From positions 1 to 64,000 of the forward strand of contig NMRA01000560.1 of NCBI GenBank assembly GCA_002633005.1: 64,000 bases of DNA. The letters are read 5' to 3'. The notes beneath the pieces were generated by a model that was not told the origin of the DNA, ran no database searches, and saw only the letters and a program-made list of their open reading frames with translations. Position 1 is the stretch's first letter. Each line of letters begins with the position of its first letter. Both the position numbers and the translations under genes were made by a program. Shown piece after piece: positions 1 through 12,545 of the stretch. Source of the stretch: Phoronis australis (lineage: Eukaryota > Phoronida > Phoronidae).

Positions 1-703
1 AATCTTGATCGTACATTTACAAATTCTACGCAATGTCTATTCTATGGTCCAGTTAGTGCTTATAAGATTGGCTTAAGATGAACTCCTAAGACACGTCCAG
101 CAATGTTACAATCGTTGATTCAATAACCTGCTGTCTCCTTATACATATGTAGCTGGCTCTCTATTGAATGACGCTGTAAATGCTGATTCTGTTACGTATT
201 ACTCTGTAACTGCAACTCAGCTGTAACTCTGACTAGGACTCTCATTGATATTTGCCTGGGCATTCATAGTCTCTCGCAATGTTAATATAAACAACTACCT
301 TTTCAACTTCCAACAGGTTTCGATGTTTCAAACATCATCATCAGGACAAGCAATCAAGGCCGTCTAGCAATCTTGTCCCACACACTGTACAGTAAAGCCA
401 TCAGCACGCAAATGCTGAATGCAAAACATCAAATCCTTTAGTATTCTGGATCAGACTGAAACGACAAAGGAACTCAAAATCCGTGAGTCAATTCACATCA
501 GCTGGCTCAAACCTGAACTGAATAAGTAGCTGGCGCACAGCAGTCTGTCACTGGTCTTATGAATTGTCTTTGATGTCTTGTTGCTATGCGTGCTGATAGC
601 TCCACTGTACACTTTGCGGGTCAAGATTGTTCGATGGCCTTGATTGCTTGTCCTGATGATGAGACATCTAAACATGTTGAAGTTATAAAATCTTGTTGTT
701 TTT
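1..703. other. No gene recognised
   Basis: AT-rich sequence without a convincing exon, RNA gene or repeat structure. The short ORFs here look like chance reading frames. Confidence 0.5.
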
Positions 704-2407
704 ATGCGCCCACATATTTATGTGTGGACGCATTATGCCGTCATCTCCGTCCGTCCGTCCGTCCGTCCGTCCGGGCGGCGCCCGTCCGGCGACCGGCGTC
801 CGCTGCTCTATCTCCAAAAACCCTTTGACATACGTTCATGAAATTTGGCACATGTGTTCCAATCATGAATGGAAGGGCATGAGCGAGCTTTCGGATGGAT
901 CTGACTACCGATGTGCCCCCTGGTGGTAATTTTAGTTTTTACGCTTACCTTTGTATCTTCAAAAGTCATTAACGGATATTCATGAAATTTAATATGTAGG
1001 CACCTATTAGTGAGATGACGCTATCCTCTCGTTTTCGGATGGATTCGACGTAGTTTGCGTCACCTAGTGGCAATTTGTACTGTTTTCAAGTCTGTATTTT
1101 TGCGTCCACCCCTCTATCAACCAGACCGCTCAAAGGATGATTGTGAAAATTGGCATGTATGTGCTTACTATAAAGAGGACGGCTGACAATGATTTTCCGA
1201 CAATTACGACTACTGTTGCGCCTCCTAGTAGCATTTTTGCGCGTATAGATGTATCTCCTAAACCGTTCGCAGGATCTTTACGCAATTTCGTAAGTATATT
1301 TATATGATGTTGGCAACGGACAATGACGACTTTTGGACGGATCCGCCCACCGGTGTGACCCTTGGGGCAATTTTATTTTTTTATGTTTACCTCTGCAACT
1401 TCAAAAGTCCTTAACGGATTTTCATGAAATTTGGTATGTAGGCACCCATTAGTAATTTGACGCTATCCTTCTGTTTTCGGATGGATTCGACTTAGTTTGC
1501 GCCATCCAGTGGCCATTTTTACTTTTTTCGAGTTTGTTTTTTTGCGTCCACCCCTCTATCAACCAAACCACTCAAAGGATGATTGTGAAAATTAGTATGT
1601 GTGTGCTTACTATAAAGAAGACGATTAACGATAATTTTCTGACGATTTTGAATACTGTGGCGCCTCCTAGTGGCAGTTTTTTTGCGCCTATGGTTGTATC
1701 TCCTAAACCGTTCGCAGGGTCTTTACTTAATTTAGCAAGTGTATTTATATTATGTTGACTACAGATGACGACGATTTTCGGACAGATCTGACTACTGGTG
1801 TGCCCCCTGGTGGCAATTTTAGTTTTTTACGTTTAACTCTGTATCTTCAAAGGTCCTCGACGGATTTTCATAAAATTTCAAATTTTGGCCTCTATTGACG
1901 CTATCTTTCTGTTTTTTGGATGGAATCAAGGTATTTTGTACCACCTAGTGGCCAATTTTGCTGTTTTCAATCTTGTTTTTGACGTCCACCCCTGTATCAA
2001 CCAAATCATTTGAAAATTGGCATATATGCTCTCCGTGTGAAGACAATCTTTGATGATGGTAAATGACTACTGTCGGCCTCCTAGTGGTAGTTTTGTTTTG
2101 CGCCCTTAGCTGTATCTCCTAAACCCACTGCAGGATCTTTACTAAATTTAGTAAGTGTACTTATATGAAGATAACAACGGACGAAGACAACTTTCAGGCG
2201 GATCCAACGCACACTGTGTCCACTTGTGGTAATTTCATTTTATTCTGTTTCCTTTGTTTCTCTGAAGTTCCTTAGCAGATTTTTATGAAATATGGCATGT
2301 TTCTGTTTTTGGATGGATTGTATGTTTTTGCGCCATCTAGTGGCCATTTTTATGATGCAAATAAATAACCCTAAAAGCATACCATTTGCATGCATTCGTG
2401 GGCGCAT
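704..2407 (+). mobile_element. CCGT-containing interspersed element, copy A
   Basis: The element runs from ATGCGCCCAC at 704 to the inverted GTGGGCGCAT at 2398-2407. A CCGT microsatellite near its left end (747-772) is followed by imperfect tandem units of about 440 bp: the phrase CACCCCTCTATCAACC recurs near 1106 and 1549, and a variant lies near 1986. Each unit carries a CCTAGTGG-type motif. An inverted copy lies at 36240-37475 and a degenerate right-end copy at 4195-4500. No transposase is visible, so it is non-autonomous. Its class is not assigned, and the 10-bp terminal match is the only end evidence. Confidence 0.7.
747..772 (+). repeat. CCGT tetranucleotide microsatellite
   Basis: About six uninterrupted CCGT units inside the left end of the interspersed element. 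The inverted copy has the same tract as GGAC at 37359-37430, so the tract belongs to the family and was not gained locally. Confidence 0.85.
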
Positions 2408-2705
2408 TTCAACGCTCCGCGTTGCTTTTGTTATTTATATTATCATTAATTGTCTTCATTGAGACCATCTTTCAATGTTCTAGAACATTTCCCCAATTCA
2501 AGCACATTCTAGAACTTTCTGGCATCTACTTAATCATTCTATAAACATTTACTAGGCTCTAGAATGTTCCAGAGTGCGATTCTATATTGACTACTAATAT
2601 ACGGAAACTTACAAGAGTTCTTAAGTACGTATTGGCTGTACTTCGGGAGCAAGTTTTCTGATATGCAAAATTGATTAAGTACACGGCACTTGTCGTTGCT
2701 AACTT

Positions 2706-2869
2706 CTTTATTCCGTTCCGTTCTTATCCTCGGAATAAAGTTCTACACTCAACAGAGCATTGGTGAAGCTATTGACCTTGTGTCTTTTAATCTTGGCCAG
2801 CTGCTTCAACAATGATGTTCTGTTGTGTATAGAACTTTGTTCCGAGGATAAGAACGGAACGGAATAAAG
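2706..2869. mobile_element. 164-bp inverted-repeat MITE
   Basis: The 40-bp arms at 2706-2745 and 2830-2869 are inverted copies that differ at one base. They start CTTTATTCCG and end CGGAATAAAG, with an 84-bp unrelated loop between them. There is no coding capacity, and I cannot define a clear target-site duplication. Confidence 0.75.
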
Positions 2870-3639
2870 ACTGTCGTGTGTTTAATCAAGTACTCTATTG
2901 TAAACAAATTGCATAATCACTGGGGTGACCTCATAGGTCATGTCAATCCGGTGCTGTCTGCTAATGAACGAACAGCAGCCAAATCAGTGTCATTCTACTC
3001 CTGACAATCACATTACTATAACTGAAATTGAGAGAGACAGTGGTCTTACGTGCTGCTCACCTGAACTGCTGTGTGTACGCGCGTATAATGTTTCCTATTG
3101 GTTGACCCAGACGGTAAAACATCAGTGGCCTTAGAACACATAGAGCGTATGAAGCCAAAACCTATCAAAGGCACGGTGACATTCAAAACTGGCAAAGTCC
3201 AGATGGATGCAACCTACGTATTGTCTGCCGCTTTTCAAGGTGATCGCCTCAGGTGAGTGCTTCAAAGGAAACGGCAATGCTATTTCTGTTTGCTTGAACA
3301 TAATGTCTGAGTTTGATTGTCTTCACCCAAGTTAGGGTTTCGTAGACGGAAGAATTCGCTAAAGAAGCTAGTGTGATAACGTGCTGTGGCAATATCTCGC
3401 AAAGCCTTAGAAGTTCTTGGTTTTCTCGCAAAAAACTACGTCTACAGAACTCACACTGGTTAAGACATCTGGGCCCGGTCTCTAATCTTTGTACTCGAAA
3501 CGAACTCGAAACTATTTTTGGCAATTTCTCTGCTCCTTTTGTGCAAACTTAAGGTAATTGGTTATCAGTCTGTGCTCGAATACATTATAGTTTATGCATA
3601 GCAGTTTCTAGTTCAAGTTTGCCCTTGAAGACCCTTTTA

Positions 3640-3870
3640 TTCGTGATACAAACTCGAGTAAAAACTCGAAATTTCGAGTTCAAACTCGAACTTATTGCTT
3701 TAATATTGGGTTTACAAACTGTGAACTAAGAGCAATAAATTATCTACGTAAGTTATAGTGTACTCGAGTATAGAATAATAGACACTTATCCTGAGTTCGC
3801 CCAAAAGTAGAGTAGAAAATGCCAAACCCAATTCCGAGTTCCATTTCGAGTAAAAAGATTGGAGACTGGA
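3640..3870. repeat. Dispersed CTCGAG/TTCGAG-rich repeat
   Basis: This stretch has many CTCGA/TCGAG words and shares a diverged segment (around AGAATAATAGA-ACTTAT and ATTTCGAGTTC) with 6690-6800. It looks like an old dispersed repeat of unknown class. Confidence 0.4.
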
Positions 3871-3931
3871 CCCTGTTTGATTCTTGATGATATCTGGTTT
3901 ATAGGCCAATCCAATATTGAAACCGGGCGTG

Positions 3932-4071
3932 CGTTCTGTAACGCTAGGACCTACGCTAGGACCTAGCTAAAATCTAGCCAAAGTCACGTGTTCTCATTTA
4001 AAATACACAGCAATATATCACGTAATCTCGCGAAGTCTTGCTTTTTAGCTAGGTCCTAGCGTTACTGAACG
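3932..4071. mobile_element. 140-bp CTAGGACC MITE
   Basis: Terminal inverted repeats CGTTCTGTAACGCTAGGACC and its near-exact inverse (one mismatch) bound the element. An extra ACGCTAGGACC lies in the left arm. The centre carries AGCCAAAGTCACGTG and ATCACGTAATCTC. A related fragment with the same centre lies at 47602-47690, directly abutting the third TTAA transposon copy. Confidence 0.65.
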
Positions 4072-4194
4072 GGAGGCTGTAGACCCGGCGGAACTGGCGA
4101 AGTCAATCAAGCGGAGTCAATGATAAGAAGCATGTTATATTCGAGACTATATGTGCGGAGGCACTTTCCTCCATAAAGTTAATAATTTGCTTAT

Positions 4195-4500
4195 TAGTGT
4201 TTGCCCAGCCTACAAATGAAAAGTCTACGGCCACTGCCACACCTCCTATAGTGGCCATTTTGGTTTTAACAAGGGCTTTTTATATCAATGTAAAATGCCT
4301 CCTGTCATGGACGGAGCATAACAAGAGAACCCTGAAAACTATATTTAAGGGAAACTTCAATGGATTAATGCTTTCTTTTGAGATACCAGCAGTTTTTAAA
4401 TGAGTGTCAGAACTATACCTACCATCATTGGTTAAGTTGTATGTTATTACAATTCTTAAAACCGTATGCATGCATTGTGGGCGCATGTCACGCTTTGCCG
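4195..4500 (+). repeat. Degenerate copy of the CCGT-element right end
   Basis: The stretch contains the family phrases CACCTCCTATAGTGGCCATTTT and, at its right edge, GCATTGTGGGCGCATG, matching the end of the element at 704-2407. It has decayed and lacks the microsatellite part. Confidence 0.5.
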
Positions 4501-4554
4501 CAGCTACCCACAGTGGTAACGTCGGTTAAGTAGCCTTATTGTACCTTACCTTAG

Positions 4555-4667
4555 CCCATAGAGACATATCTGGGAACGTTTCAGCGTTGGCCTTGTTGCT
4601 GTTTATTCTTGCGCTACAGGTCCCATTTTCGTCTTCTCTACATGAAATTCATTCACAATGTGTATCG
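4555..4667 (+). CDS. Gene A, candidate signal-peptide exon
   Basis: The open frame encodes a hydrophobic run (ALALLLFILALQVPFSS) followed by a polar stretch with one Cys, like the end of a signal peptide. A CCTTACCTTAG acceptor precedes it. A GTGAAG donor follows in phase 0, which matches the phase 0 start of the next exon at 5578. No in-frame ATG is present, so the start codon would lie in an unseen upstream exon. The donor is not a strong consensus. This is a tentative member of gene A; it could instead be a chance frame. Confidence 0.35.
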
Positions 4668-5577
4668 GTGAAGTCTTCAGACCTCTTGTTTACAGTAGAA
4701 CGATCAAAACGTGGTGCTGGCTGAGTTCCAGCTCTGCAGTCCTCTGATGGATTCTAATGCAAAACTAAAAGGAATGTGCTACCCGCTTCTCGCTAAGATT
4801 TACTGTTCTCGATTTATTCGAGATTTTTAGAGAGCAGTTCTTTTATGCGTGCTTCGGCTTCCTTCGACTTAAATTTGTGTAAAATGGGCACGTAATTAGA
4901 TCTCGTCAAAAGCACCAACGCTGGTAAAATTCTCAGGCCCTACAGCATCTGTTGTACGTATACCGCATTTCACACTTTTCGCCGCATTGACACGAAATTT
5001 ACATACATTAAGTGTCTCATTAAGAGCTCGATCCCGCATATCTAGGGGAAACTCGAACCAAAGGTGTTGCTGTGATGGCCATTTTTCGATTTTTGCTTCG
5101 CAGAGCTCTAGCTCTGCTGTAGGAGTCTTTCGATATTTGGTATGTGAGTAGATCTCGTTATTGCTATCTGGGGGTGTTTTATCCATTTCTCACTTTGACC
5201 TTCTGTTCTCGAGTTAATCGAGATTATTGGTGACTGAGATGCGTCACTGGTGCGTTTCCTGGGAGTCAATAATACGCCCCAGTTTTCGAAAACGAGGTTT
5301 TCTTGCTCTCATCGTTGACCTCATTTCTAAGATTTTTGTCTTATTTATTTCTCAGTCCAGGTGTGAATTTTCAAATTCTTAAAAGAACATCTGACGATGT
5401 TATTGCTTCGAACAAGACTCAATGAACGGCATGATCGTCGAAAGTTTGAAGCGTAAACATGTGTAGCGACAAGAAAGTTGTTTTTACTTGTAAAAAGGGT
5501 TTATAGTCATTTTAAATGGCTGAACATTTTTAAGATACTTGGTTTTATGACCTTAACCCACTTTGGGGTTATTGCAG

Positions 5578-5789
5578 AATGGCCAAGATTGGCTATTTCA
5601 GTTTAAACCAGAGTTACAAAACAGCACAAGGTCTTGCGATACCTGCCAGTCATTTGCTGATATCCAGGCCGATGGTTTTACCAGATGCATGCCCTTAAAA
5701 TACTCTGCCATTTTACACGTGGGATATAACTCCACCAGCAGACCTCTGTTCTATGACAGCATGAGCTGTGGGATCAAATCCGCGTTTGG
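5578..5789 (+). CDS. Gene A, Cys-containing extracellular-like exon
   Basis: The frame opens after ATTGCAG and runs through about 70 residues starting NGQDWLFQF. It has two potential N-glycosylation sites (NST twice) and cysteines in SCDTC, RCM and SCG. It ends at a GTGATA donor in phase 2, just before an in-frame TGA that serves as the stop if the exon is read through. The phase fits exactly with the next exon at 6130, where GG plus C restores Gly. I do not recognise a domain. The fit of three consecutive junctions is the main support, and the weak donor is the main doubt. Confidence 0.45.
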
Positions 5790-6129
5790 GTGATATCAAG
5801 AAATCACCTTTTTCCATCTGTCAGTTTTAGCATACAATTTCTGTGAACTATGCTAATGTAAATGCTAGAACTTTTGTTGCTATGGGCTTGCAAAGTAGTT
5901 CTGCCGTGTTTACTTTTGTTCCATTGGACCGCCACCGTAGCTGTTGGGGCAGGTCAGACTGAGTTTTTAGAAACTAAGCCTTCAAATGAGAAATGAGTTC
6001 TAGTCGAAAATAAATGGAATCTAGTCACCGTTTCGGCGTTGTCTAGTTTGTTTTCAGCGTTTTGGAAAGTATAGCGTAACCTAACTGCTGCAGGCGTACA
6101 ATCACTGGTTAGCCACAAGTATTCTACAG

Positions 6130-6452
6130 CGAGGCCAAATGCGAAAATGTTGTCGACGGCGTGCACAACCTGCGTGCGCTTTGCAGTGAACAAAAGGGTG
6201 GGGGTTTCCAGATGAAACCTGAAACTAGATTCGACCAGCAGGAGACTTTTTTGCAATCAAAAATGGTCATGGCCCAATTGTGCCCCATCAGAGCTATACC
6301 AATGTGTAAGGCTTGCTGTATCAACCAATATCGTTTGTGGATGTTACATCTCGATGCATGTATCAAGTTCAATTTCAGGTGCACCATAACCACCGAATCT
6401 TCCCTTGGTTCCATCAGCAGGAGTTATCTTACTGACGCTATTTCAATGAAAG
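6130..6452 (+). CDS. Gene A, Cys-rich internal exon
   Basis: The exon has a TTCTACAG acceptor and an AAAG|GTAACT donor. The 107-codon open frame begins EAKCENVVDG and contains a cysteine cluster (MCKACC) plus further single Cys. It enters in phase 2 and leaves in phase 1, agreeing with both neighbouring exons. A long ORF on the opposite strand overlaps it but has no splice or family support and is treated as a shadow. No domain is recognised. The cysteine content and the hydrophobic last exon suggest a secreted or surface-anchored product, which is inference. Confidence 0.45.
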
Positions 6453-6689
6453 GTAACTTTCGTGTTTTCTGGTGACAAGGCTAGGGCTAATGATTAAGGC
6501 TCGGACTATTCTTGTGCTCTAGTATAATATAATTTACATGGATGACTTTCTGTTCCCAATTTGCGTCTGATGACCTCATCATGAAACCTATAAGTTCGAG
6601 TCTGACCTCTACGTTTTCAGTTACTTTCTATATGCCTAGCGTTTTTAGTTTGACTGTGAGGGTCGTTATTCGCGAACTTTGCATAGACA

Positions 6690-6800
6690 CTAATCTGTGT
6701 AAACCATATTACTCTTGACCACAGAATAATAGAAACTTATGTTGAGTTAGCCAAAAAGTAGAACGGAAAATGTCAATAATAATTTCGAGTTCTATTTTAG
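6690..6800. repeat. Second copy of the TTCGAG-rich repeat
   Basis: Diverged match to 3750-3870, sharing AGAATAATAGA, GAGTTAGCC/GAGTTCGCC, AGTAGA and ATTTCGAGTTCTATTT. It lies in the last intron of gene A. Confidence 0.4.
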
Positions 6801-7271
6801 TACAAAAGAAAACCCAGATCTTTGGAGTGCTCGCAATTTGGTAAAAATGTGTAAAATGTCGGAAAACACTTGCACTTCAGAGCGTCAGTATCGGTCAACT
6901 ACAACATGTTTTTGGCGCAAGTACTACACAACAACCATGATAGAGGAATTTTAAATATTAAAAATGAGCCGCAACATGCGTCGAATAAATACATAGATAA
7001 ACAAGTTTTTTATTAAAGTAAACTCTTTTCTAGGCTCACATCTCGATAACGCGAAAGTCAAATGTCACCAACTGAAACCCATATTTTGAATCAGGGTACA
7101 CATCCAAATGACATCGGATGTTCACGAACCAATATCCGCCCCACAGTCCATTTGAAAACGACAGTACTACGTAAACTGGTGGGATCGAAGCATTCTTCCA
7201 CGCTTCCTCTTTCAGCAGAGTTTTTCAGAAAGCACAGTGAAATTTAACAACCAAACGCTTTCTATTTTCAG

Positions 7272-7399
7272 TGGCCAAGAGCTTAGGAACGTTAGAGTTT
7301 GGGCAGTCAAAAGTGAATGCGGCTACAGACACATGTAGTAAGGCTTCTGTCATGCTGACGTCACTGTCGTTACTCGTGACGTGGCTTCATCAGTACTGA
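7272..7399 (+). CDS. Gene A, terminal exon with GPI-like hydrophobic tail
   Basis: The exon follows a pyrimidine-rich acceptor (TTTCTATTTTCAG). In phase 1 the previous G plus TG makes Val, and the frame reads about 42 residues to a TGA at 7397-7399. The end is a small-residue region (CSKAS) followed by a short hydrophobic stretch (VMLTSLSLLVTWL) with no basic stop-transfer tail, as in GPI-attachment signals. This is the last exon of gene A. The phase agreement across 4667/5578, 5789/6130 and 6452/7272 is seen directly; membrane anchoring is inferred. Confidence 0.5.
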
Positions 7400-10300
7400 T
7401 ACGTAAATGCAAGGAAAGTAATGACAATGAAAGATAACTACATCAACGGAAATGCAACTTGTTAAAGGAACAGAAATAATATCGTAAACAATAGATTTCG
7501 AAATCATTGCCTTAAGAACTAGACTGAAGTCTTCAATGGATTAATACAAACGTTACTAAAGCTGGAAAATTTTTGGTTGTTATCACTATCTGATCATAAA
7601 AACTGTAGAACTGGAAGACGAACTTCAATCTCGCGAGGCTGAGGTTCCGCTGCGCATACGTGGGATTTGGTTGCGTTCGTTGTTGATTCTTGCCATTGAA
7701 TATAGGACTCGGCTTGGATGCCTGTTTAGTAAAAATTAATGTAAGTTTAAAGCTTCGTCGAAAACTTCTTCCGAGCACATGTCATGTATATTTTTAGAAT
7801 ATTCAATGATCTAATGATCCTAAACATTATCAAACGGAGGATCATCCTCTTACGACTCTGGAAGACGGCCGTGGGTGCTACCGCTACTTAGCTGGTGGAC
7901 ATAGTGTAAAGCCATCTGGACGTATTACAACAATTTCGAAAGTTTACAATTTCCTTAAGATATATCCACATAAGCAAGCACCACGAGGTCTCTCATACGA
8001 TATCAAAATCATTTACCTAGGACAAATTGTAACATCTAGGCCACCAGGAAAAATGTCAGTGTCTCTATTTTCACTAAAACGTTTTGCAATTCCGCCATTT
8101 TTCAACCAAGTTGCATAACCGTCATATAATTTGAAAGTCATTAGCTGTTGACGGTTTGTGAGTGTAATAACAGCAAAAGATCAGTAATTTACAACATAAG
8201 TAGTTATCATTCTGCATATCTAACATGTATAAGAAATATCTAAGAAACAAGAGTGTAAGAAGAATGTGAAAAATAACGGTATGTAATAATGAGATAAAAG
8301 AGTGTAATAACAGAGTGTAATAACGAAACCCTTTATGTACAAATTGACTGAGTAATTGTTCAACTAATTAATTGTCATGTCAATTGATTTTTGATGTAAT
8401 GCAATCATAGAAAGGAAGTGGATCAGAGAGGTTATACGAATGACATATTAAAGGAGCAGGAAAATAGTTTCGTTGATTTAGAAAATGCTATCGGATAACA
8501 ACAAAGATTTTTGAATATGAATCCCTCACAGTTGCTGTAAAGTTTAGTCAGGCATTCATCCAAAAGTACATATCATTATATATATATTGGATCTTTTTTG
8601 CCGTTTGATACAATTACATTCTTCAGTAACACTTCAGGATGCAGTGACTTACAAAAACAAGACCATCTAATTATTCCAACTACCTGTCCGAAATTTGTAG
8701 ATAAAAGTTTTCTGATAGATCAAAAGGGGTAAAACATCTGTTACGTTGGTTTGAAATAAACTGTTTTTGCAGCGTAGGACTTTCCACACAAATTAAGACA
8801 TATAAACTCATGTCTTTAGGAAAGGAGAAATTAGTGATCCTAATTACATTTAGTGTGCTCTGCCGTAAATAAGGTACATTGAAACACATTTTACTATTCT
8901 GAAGATATTAAAGTGAACTCGGGAAAACAATGGTATTCATAACAAAGAGAAAATAATTTTGATCTTATGTTGCAGAGTTGTTAACATTTGAGAATAAAAA
9001 ACAGGACAACTGAATTGAAAAGAGACACATCCGGATAAAAAGGGGGAAACGCAAAGTTGAAATATTCGTCGTACCTCACGAAAACAGTACGTTTGAAGTC
9101 TACTTGCAAGTCTCCACTCTTGTTTCCATAGTCTCAAACTAGAGCGAGCCACCAATTTGCTACACTTTCTTGGTACCAAGGGGAAACACATGTTATCCTC
9201 TCTACCGGGCACGGTTGTTTATGAAGCCCTGTAACATGTCTAAAAAGAACATTTTTCTTCCAAGGCATTCATTTTTGTCTCCCGACATCGTTTTCACCAG
9301 CGAGGAGGTCAGCTCTGCATTTTAATTTTCAGCAATGAAATGATTTGAGATCAATTGATTGAACAAGCGTTCGTGAACGGTTGCTTATGCAGCCAGACTT
9401 CATGACATTGGCAGGTTAAATCGGATTGGCTCAGTCGCGAGGCAAGGGCCATTGCCTGGCCTGATGCACGAGTCTCTGCACCAGTCCAGTCTGATCCCAT
9501 AAGCGGTAAAGAGGGATTTCAAAGATCACAATTTTGAGTTGTGTTAGCGCTGTGGAACGACCTCCCACATTTACGAAAGTGTGCCCCGCGAAGAAAGTCA
9601 AATGTAATAATGGTTGTATTTGACGCTACGCTAAATTTTGTCGTAGAGCAACAGTAAAATAAGTCGGGTGACTAGGATTCTTCATTGAAACGCAAACGCC
9701 CATTCCGGTTCTCTAGAGATCTCGTGGTTTGAGTCAATTTTTAACGGAGTTGTGAAGTGTGGCGGTATCGTTGATATACGTAAAATATATGATTGAACTA
9801 CAGTTGCTGGTCTTATTACTTTCTTGTGAACCCGTGACATTTGTAATGTATTTGAAGCATAAATTGTGAGAAAAAATCCTTTCAAGTCCCAGCAATGGTC
9901 CGTACACGGTAGCCACTCTCGGGGACCAAACACCGGTCTTGCGAACCAGTGCAGTTGAGGTAGATATTTCCGTAAAAGCAACTGAGCGGCACAGCCAGTA
10001 CCTGTTCTCTACTGAAAGCATATCTCCCTACCCGTGAGGGCAAAAACTACGACATGCACATGCAGTCTATTTCAAAGTTTAATCCTTAATTCCACATATA
10101 TTCAAAAGTATTCTCATGCTAGTGGCTATCTTTGGTTTTCTGGCAAATCGTATTAACCTTGATTTTATGTCCGAGCCAATCAACGACAAAGACCAAACAT
10201 TCACAAAAAGGTCTTCTGGCGACGCTGCTACATTTATTATTAGAGAGCTTCGGCTACACGTTTTAAAGAGTCCCTGCCATGCATTTTCTTATTTTGTGGG

Positions 10301-11090
10301 GTTTCAGTTCACTAATATGAAACAAATACCGTAAAATCTAACTAAATAAGCTCTTTTTATGCCAACTTGTATGTTTTTTAAATTTTGAAGCCAACTAGTT
10401 ATTCACAAATTTCTAGCCAAATGGTGCAATGGGTGGAAGACAATTTTGAGCGAGAACTGTATGTAAGAAATCAATTTTGTGACCTGAAATTTGTGGGTAT
10501 TTAACGCCGCAGATAAGATCATAATCTAAATTTCTCAATGATCTACAAATTAAATTTTGGTGCGTAAAATTGGCGAGAAGTTTTTGGTTGGATTTTGAAA
10601 ATGCGACTTGGGATTTTGGCTACGTCGCAAAATGCGACCTGACGATTTTCATACCGTTGATCCCTGGTAATGTACATGCATAAAATACTGTGTTTAAGGT
10701 CTGTGTCTGTGCTTCGTACTTAAAGGTTTGCGATGGGTGACTAATTGAAAGACACTGAATGTCAGGGCATATAACTAAAGCAGAACCACAATCAAATACA
10801 CGACATCGAGATTGCAAAGCTAAGCTGCATAATCGAAGTCAAATTCAAACTAACTTCTGATGTTTTCTGTTCTGCATCAGAAGAAACACAAGGCTTGAGT
10901 ATCTGAGTATCCAATCGTATTTGTTGATAACAAATTTAAAGCAACAAGTTCGAGTTCCGGAACTTCAAATCTTTTGTTTGAAGTACAATAAGTTGATTGA
11001 GCAGATGAACTTAGGGGTCATCAAGGTCAATTTTAGGGTAACGGGCTCCAAATTGCTTTAACACATGTCATTTACTTGGTGTGCATACAG
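7400..11090. other. Intergenic stretch without recognisable genes
   Basis: I see no exon with supported borders, no RNA gene and no clear transposon. A few short words recur (GTGTAATAA around 8160-8330), but no period is stable. Confidence 0.45.
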
Positions 11091-11095
11091 ATCGA

Positions 11096-11480
11096 CTATT
11101 TTAACAGAGGGAGTCGTGGGTCGAGGGGTTCCTTGGGTGTTGGGGTCGAGGGGATTTTAGAACAATCCGGGGAAATGTGGTGAGCAAGCCACACCCAACG
11201 ACCCCCTCGACCCACGACTCCCTCAAACCTCGACCCCATCGATCCACGACCTACAACCCCCTTCACCCATTCTACACAACCTTGACTCGATATGAGCATA
11301 GAACAAGCGCTGACATGCTGTACCTGTTTTTTTCAATGAAGAGAGCCGATTCGCAAAATTTGAAAGCCAAGAAACAGAAAAAAACACGAAATCAAGTCAA
11401 ATCAAAGACCTACCAACGTTACATATGTTTGGCGGCTTGGAAACGCAGACGAAGGTGTGTAAAGAATGCTGCGTTCTGAT
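11096..11480 (+). repeat. GC-rich CGACCC repeat with hairpin head, copy 1
   Basis: GAGGGAGTCGTGGGTCGAG near 11107 is repeated inverted near 11203-11225, giving a hairpin of more than 20 bp. CGACCC/CCCACGA words then repeat to about 11280. A unique tail follows, beginning at ACTCGATATGA and containing AAAGCCAA-AAACAGAAAAAA and AAATCAAAGACCTACC. The same order recurs at 52900-53300. It is an interspersed repeat of unknown class; the reading frames within it are low-complexity. Confidence 0.6.
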
Positions 11481-12064
11481 TTGTTAGTTAAGCTGTCAGT
11501 CATAATCCTGGCGATACATCAATTGGCATGGGGTTATCCCCTAGTTGTCTCTTAAGTCGACAATATTGTGGACTCTCCCAGACTTCTCCACTCGAATAAT
11601 ATCTGTAATCCGGCGTCAGCTGAGTTATGTTTTCTGAGACACCCGACCAGAGAATTTTAATTCAGTTTTAATTTCTTGTCAGATATACATTGTGTTTTAT
11701 CTCGTTATCCTTAGTCTTATAACAAATAATCGTTTCTTATCGCAACTACAATCCTTAATACTCGAGGCTCCAATACACAAATGACTCACGGCAACTCACT
11801 GTATCCGTTTATATGTTCCTACAATTACCAATGAAGATAAAATTTCCCTCTTCAGTTATAGGTATGAGCAATACTCACTCCCTTGGTGTATTTTCAAGAC
11901 ACTGCAGGAACAAAATTTTAGATACTTACAATATTTACTATCCAATGACTCAAGCTGCTTCTCCTGGAACAATGTCCACTTATATAACCATACACAAATT
12001 ACACTATGGCACAGAAACATTACTCATTACTGCAAACAGACGCTCACATCATATGCCTACAAAA

Positions 12065-12250
12065 CTTACCGAAGGTGGCGTGAATGCAGTAAACTCCCAA
12101 GAGACCTGATTCTGCGTATCAACCGAGACCCATACACCTTGAAATTCTTGTTTTTTTCATTTTTCGGAAGATTTTTTTTAAAAACATCACTCAGAATGTT
12201 CATGTGAGTGGCAGATTACATGCTGTATGTGTGTACTTGCGCGTTAGGTT
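12065..12250 (-). pseudogene. Duplicated coding-like segment, copy 1 (frameshifted)
   Basis: On minus, one frame reads ILSDVFKK and another reads EFQGVWVSVDTQNQVSWEFT before a GTAAGT at 12071-12076. The pair aligns with 13970-14150, which reads the corresponding residues in a single frame. A run of A residues separates the two frames here, so this copy has at least one frameshift. The family is unknown. Confidence 0.35.
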
Positions 12251-12434
12251 ACAAGTTTTCTCTAGCAAAAGACACATTTTTAAGGATATCTCAAACCTTA
12301 TTCACAAAAATTGGCCGTTTTTACAATATTTCACATTGGTCTAGAAAAGTGCCCGATCTTCATTCTCGGGGAACTTCAAATACGAAATACATATAACGTG
12401 TAGCGAAAAAAAAGACTGAGGAGAACCACTTTGG

Positions 12435-12545
12435 ACCAGCAAAACTGCGTGGATATTTGTTTACCACTTATCCAAGGTCAAAGGTTACAGGACTGTCACT
12501 CAAACCGAATCTCCCTCCAGGTACACACCAGCTTTGTATCTACCC
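12435..12545 (+). repeat. Dispersed repeat (GGATATTTG-TTACCACTTATCC)
   Basis: About 100 bp around TCAAAGGTTACAGGACTGTC match, in inverse orientation, 48230-48330 (GTAACCTTTGACCTCGG). It is a short interspersed fragment of unknown class. Confidence 0.45.
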
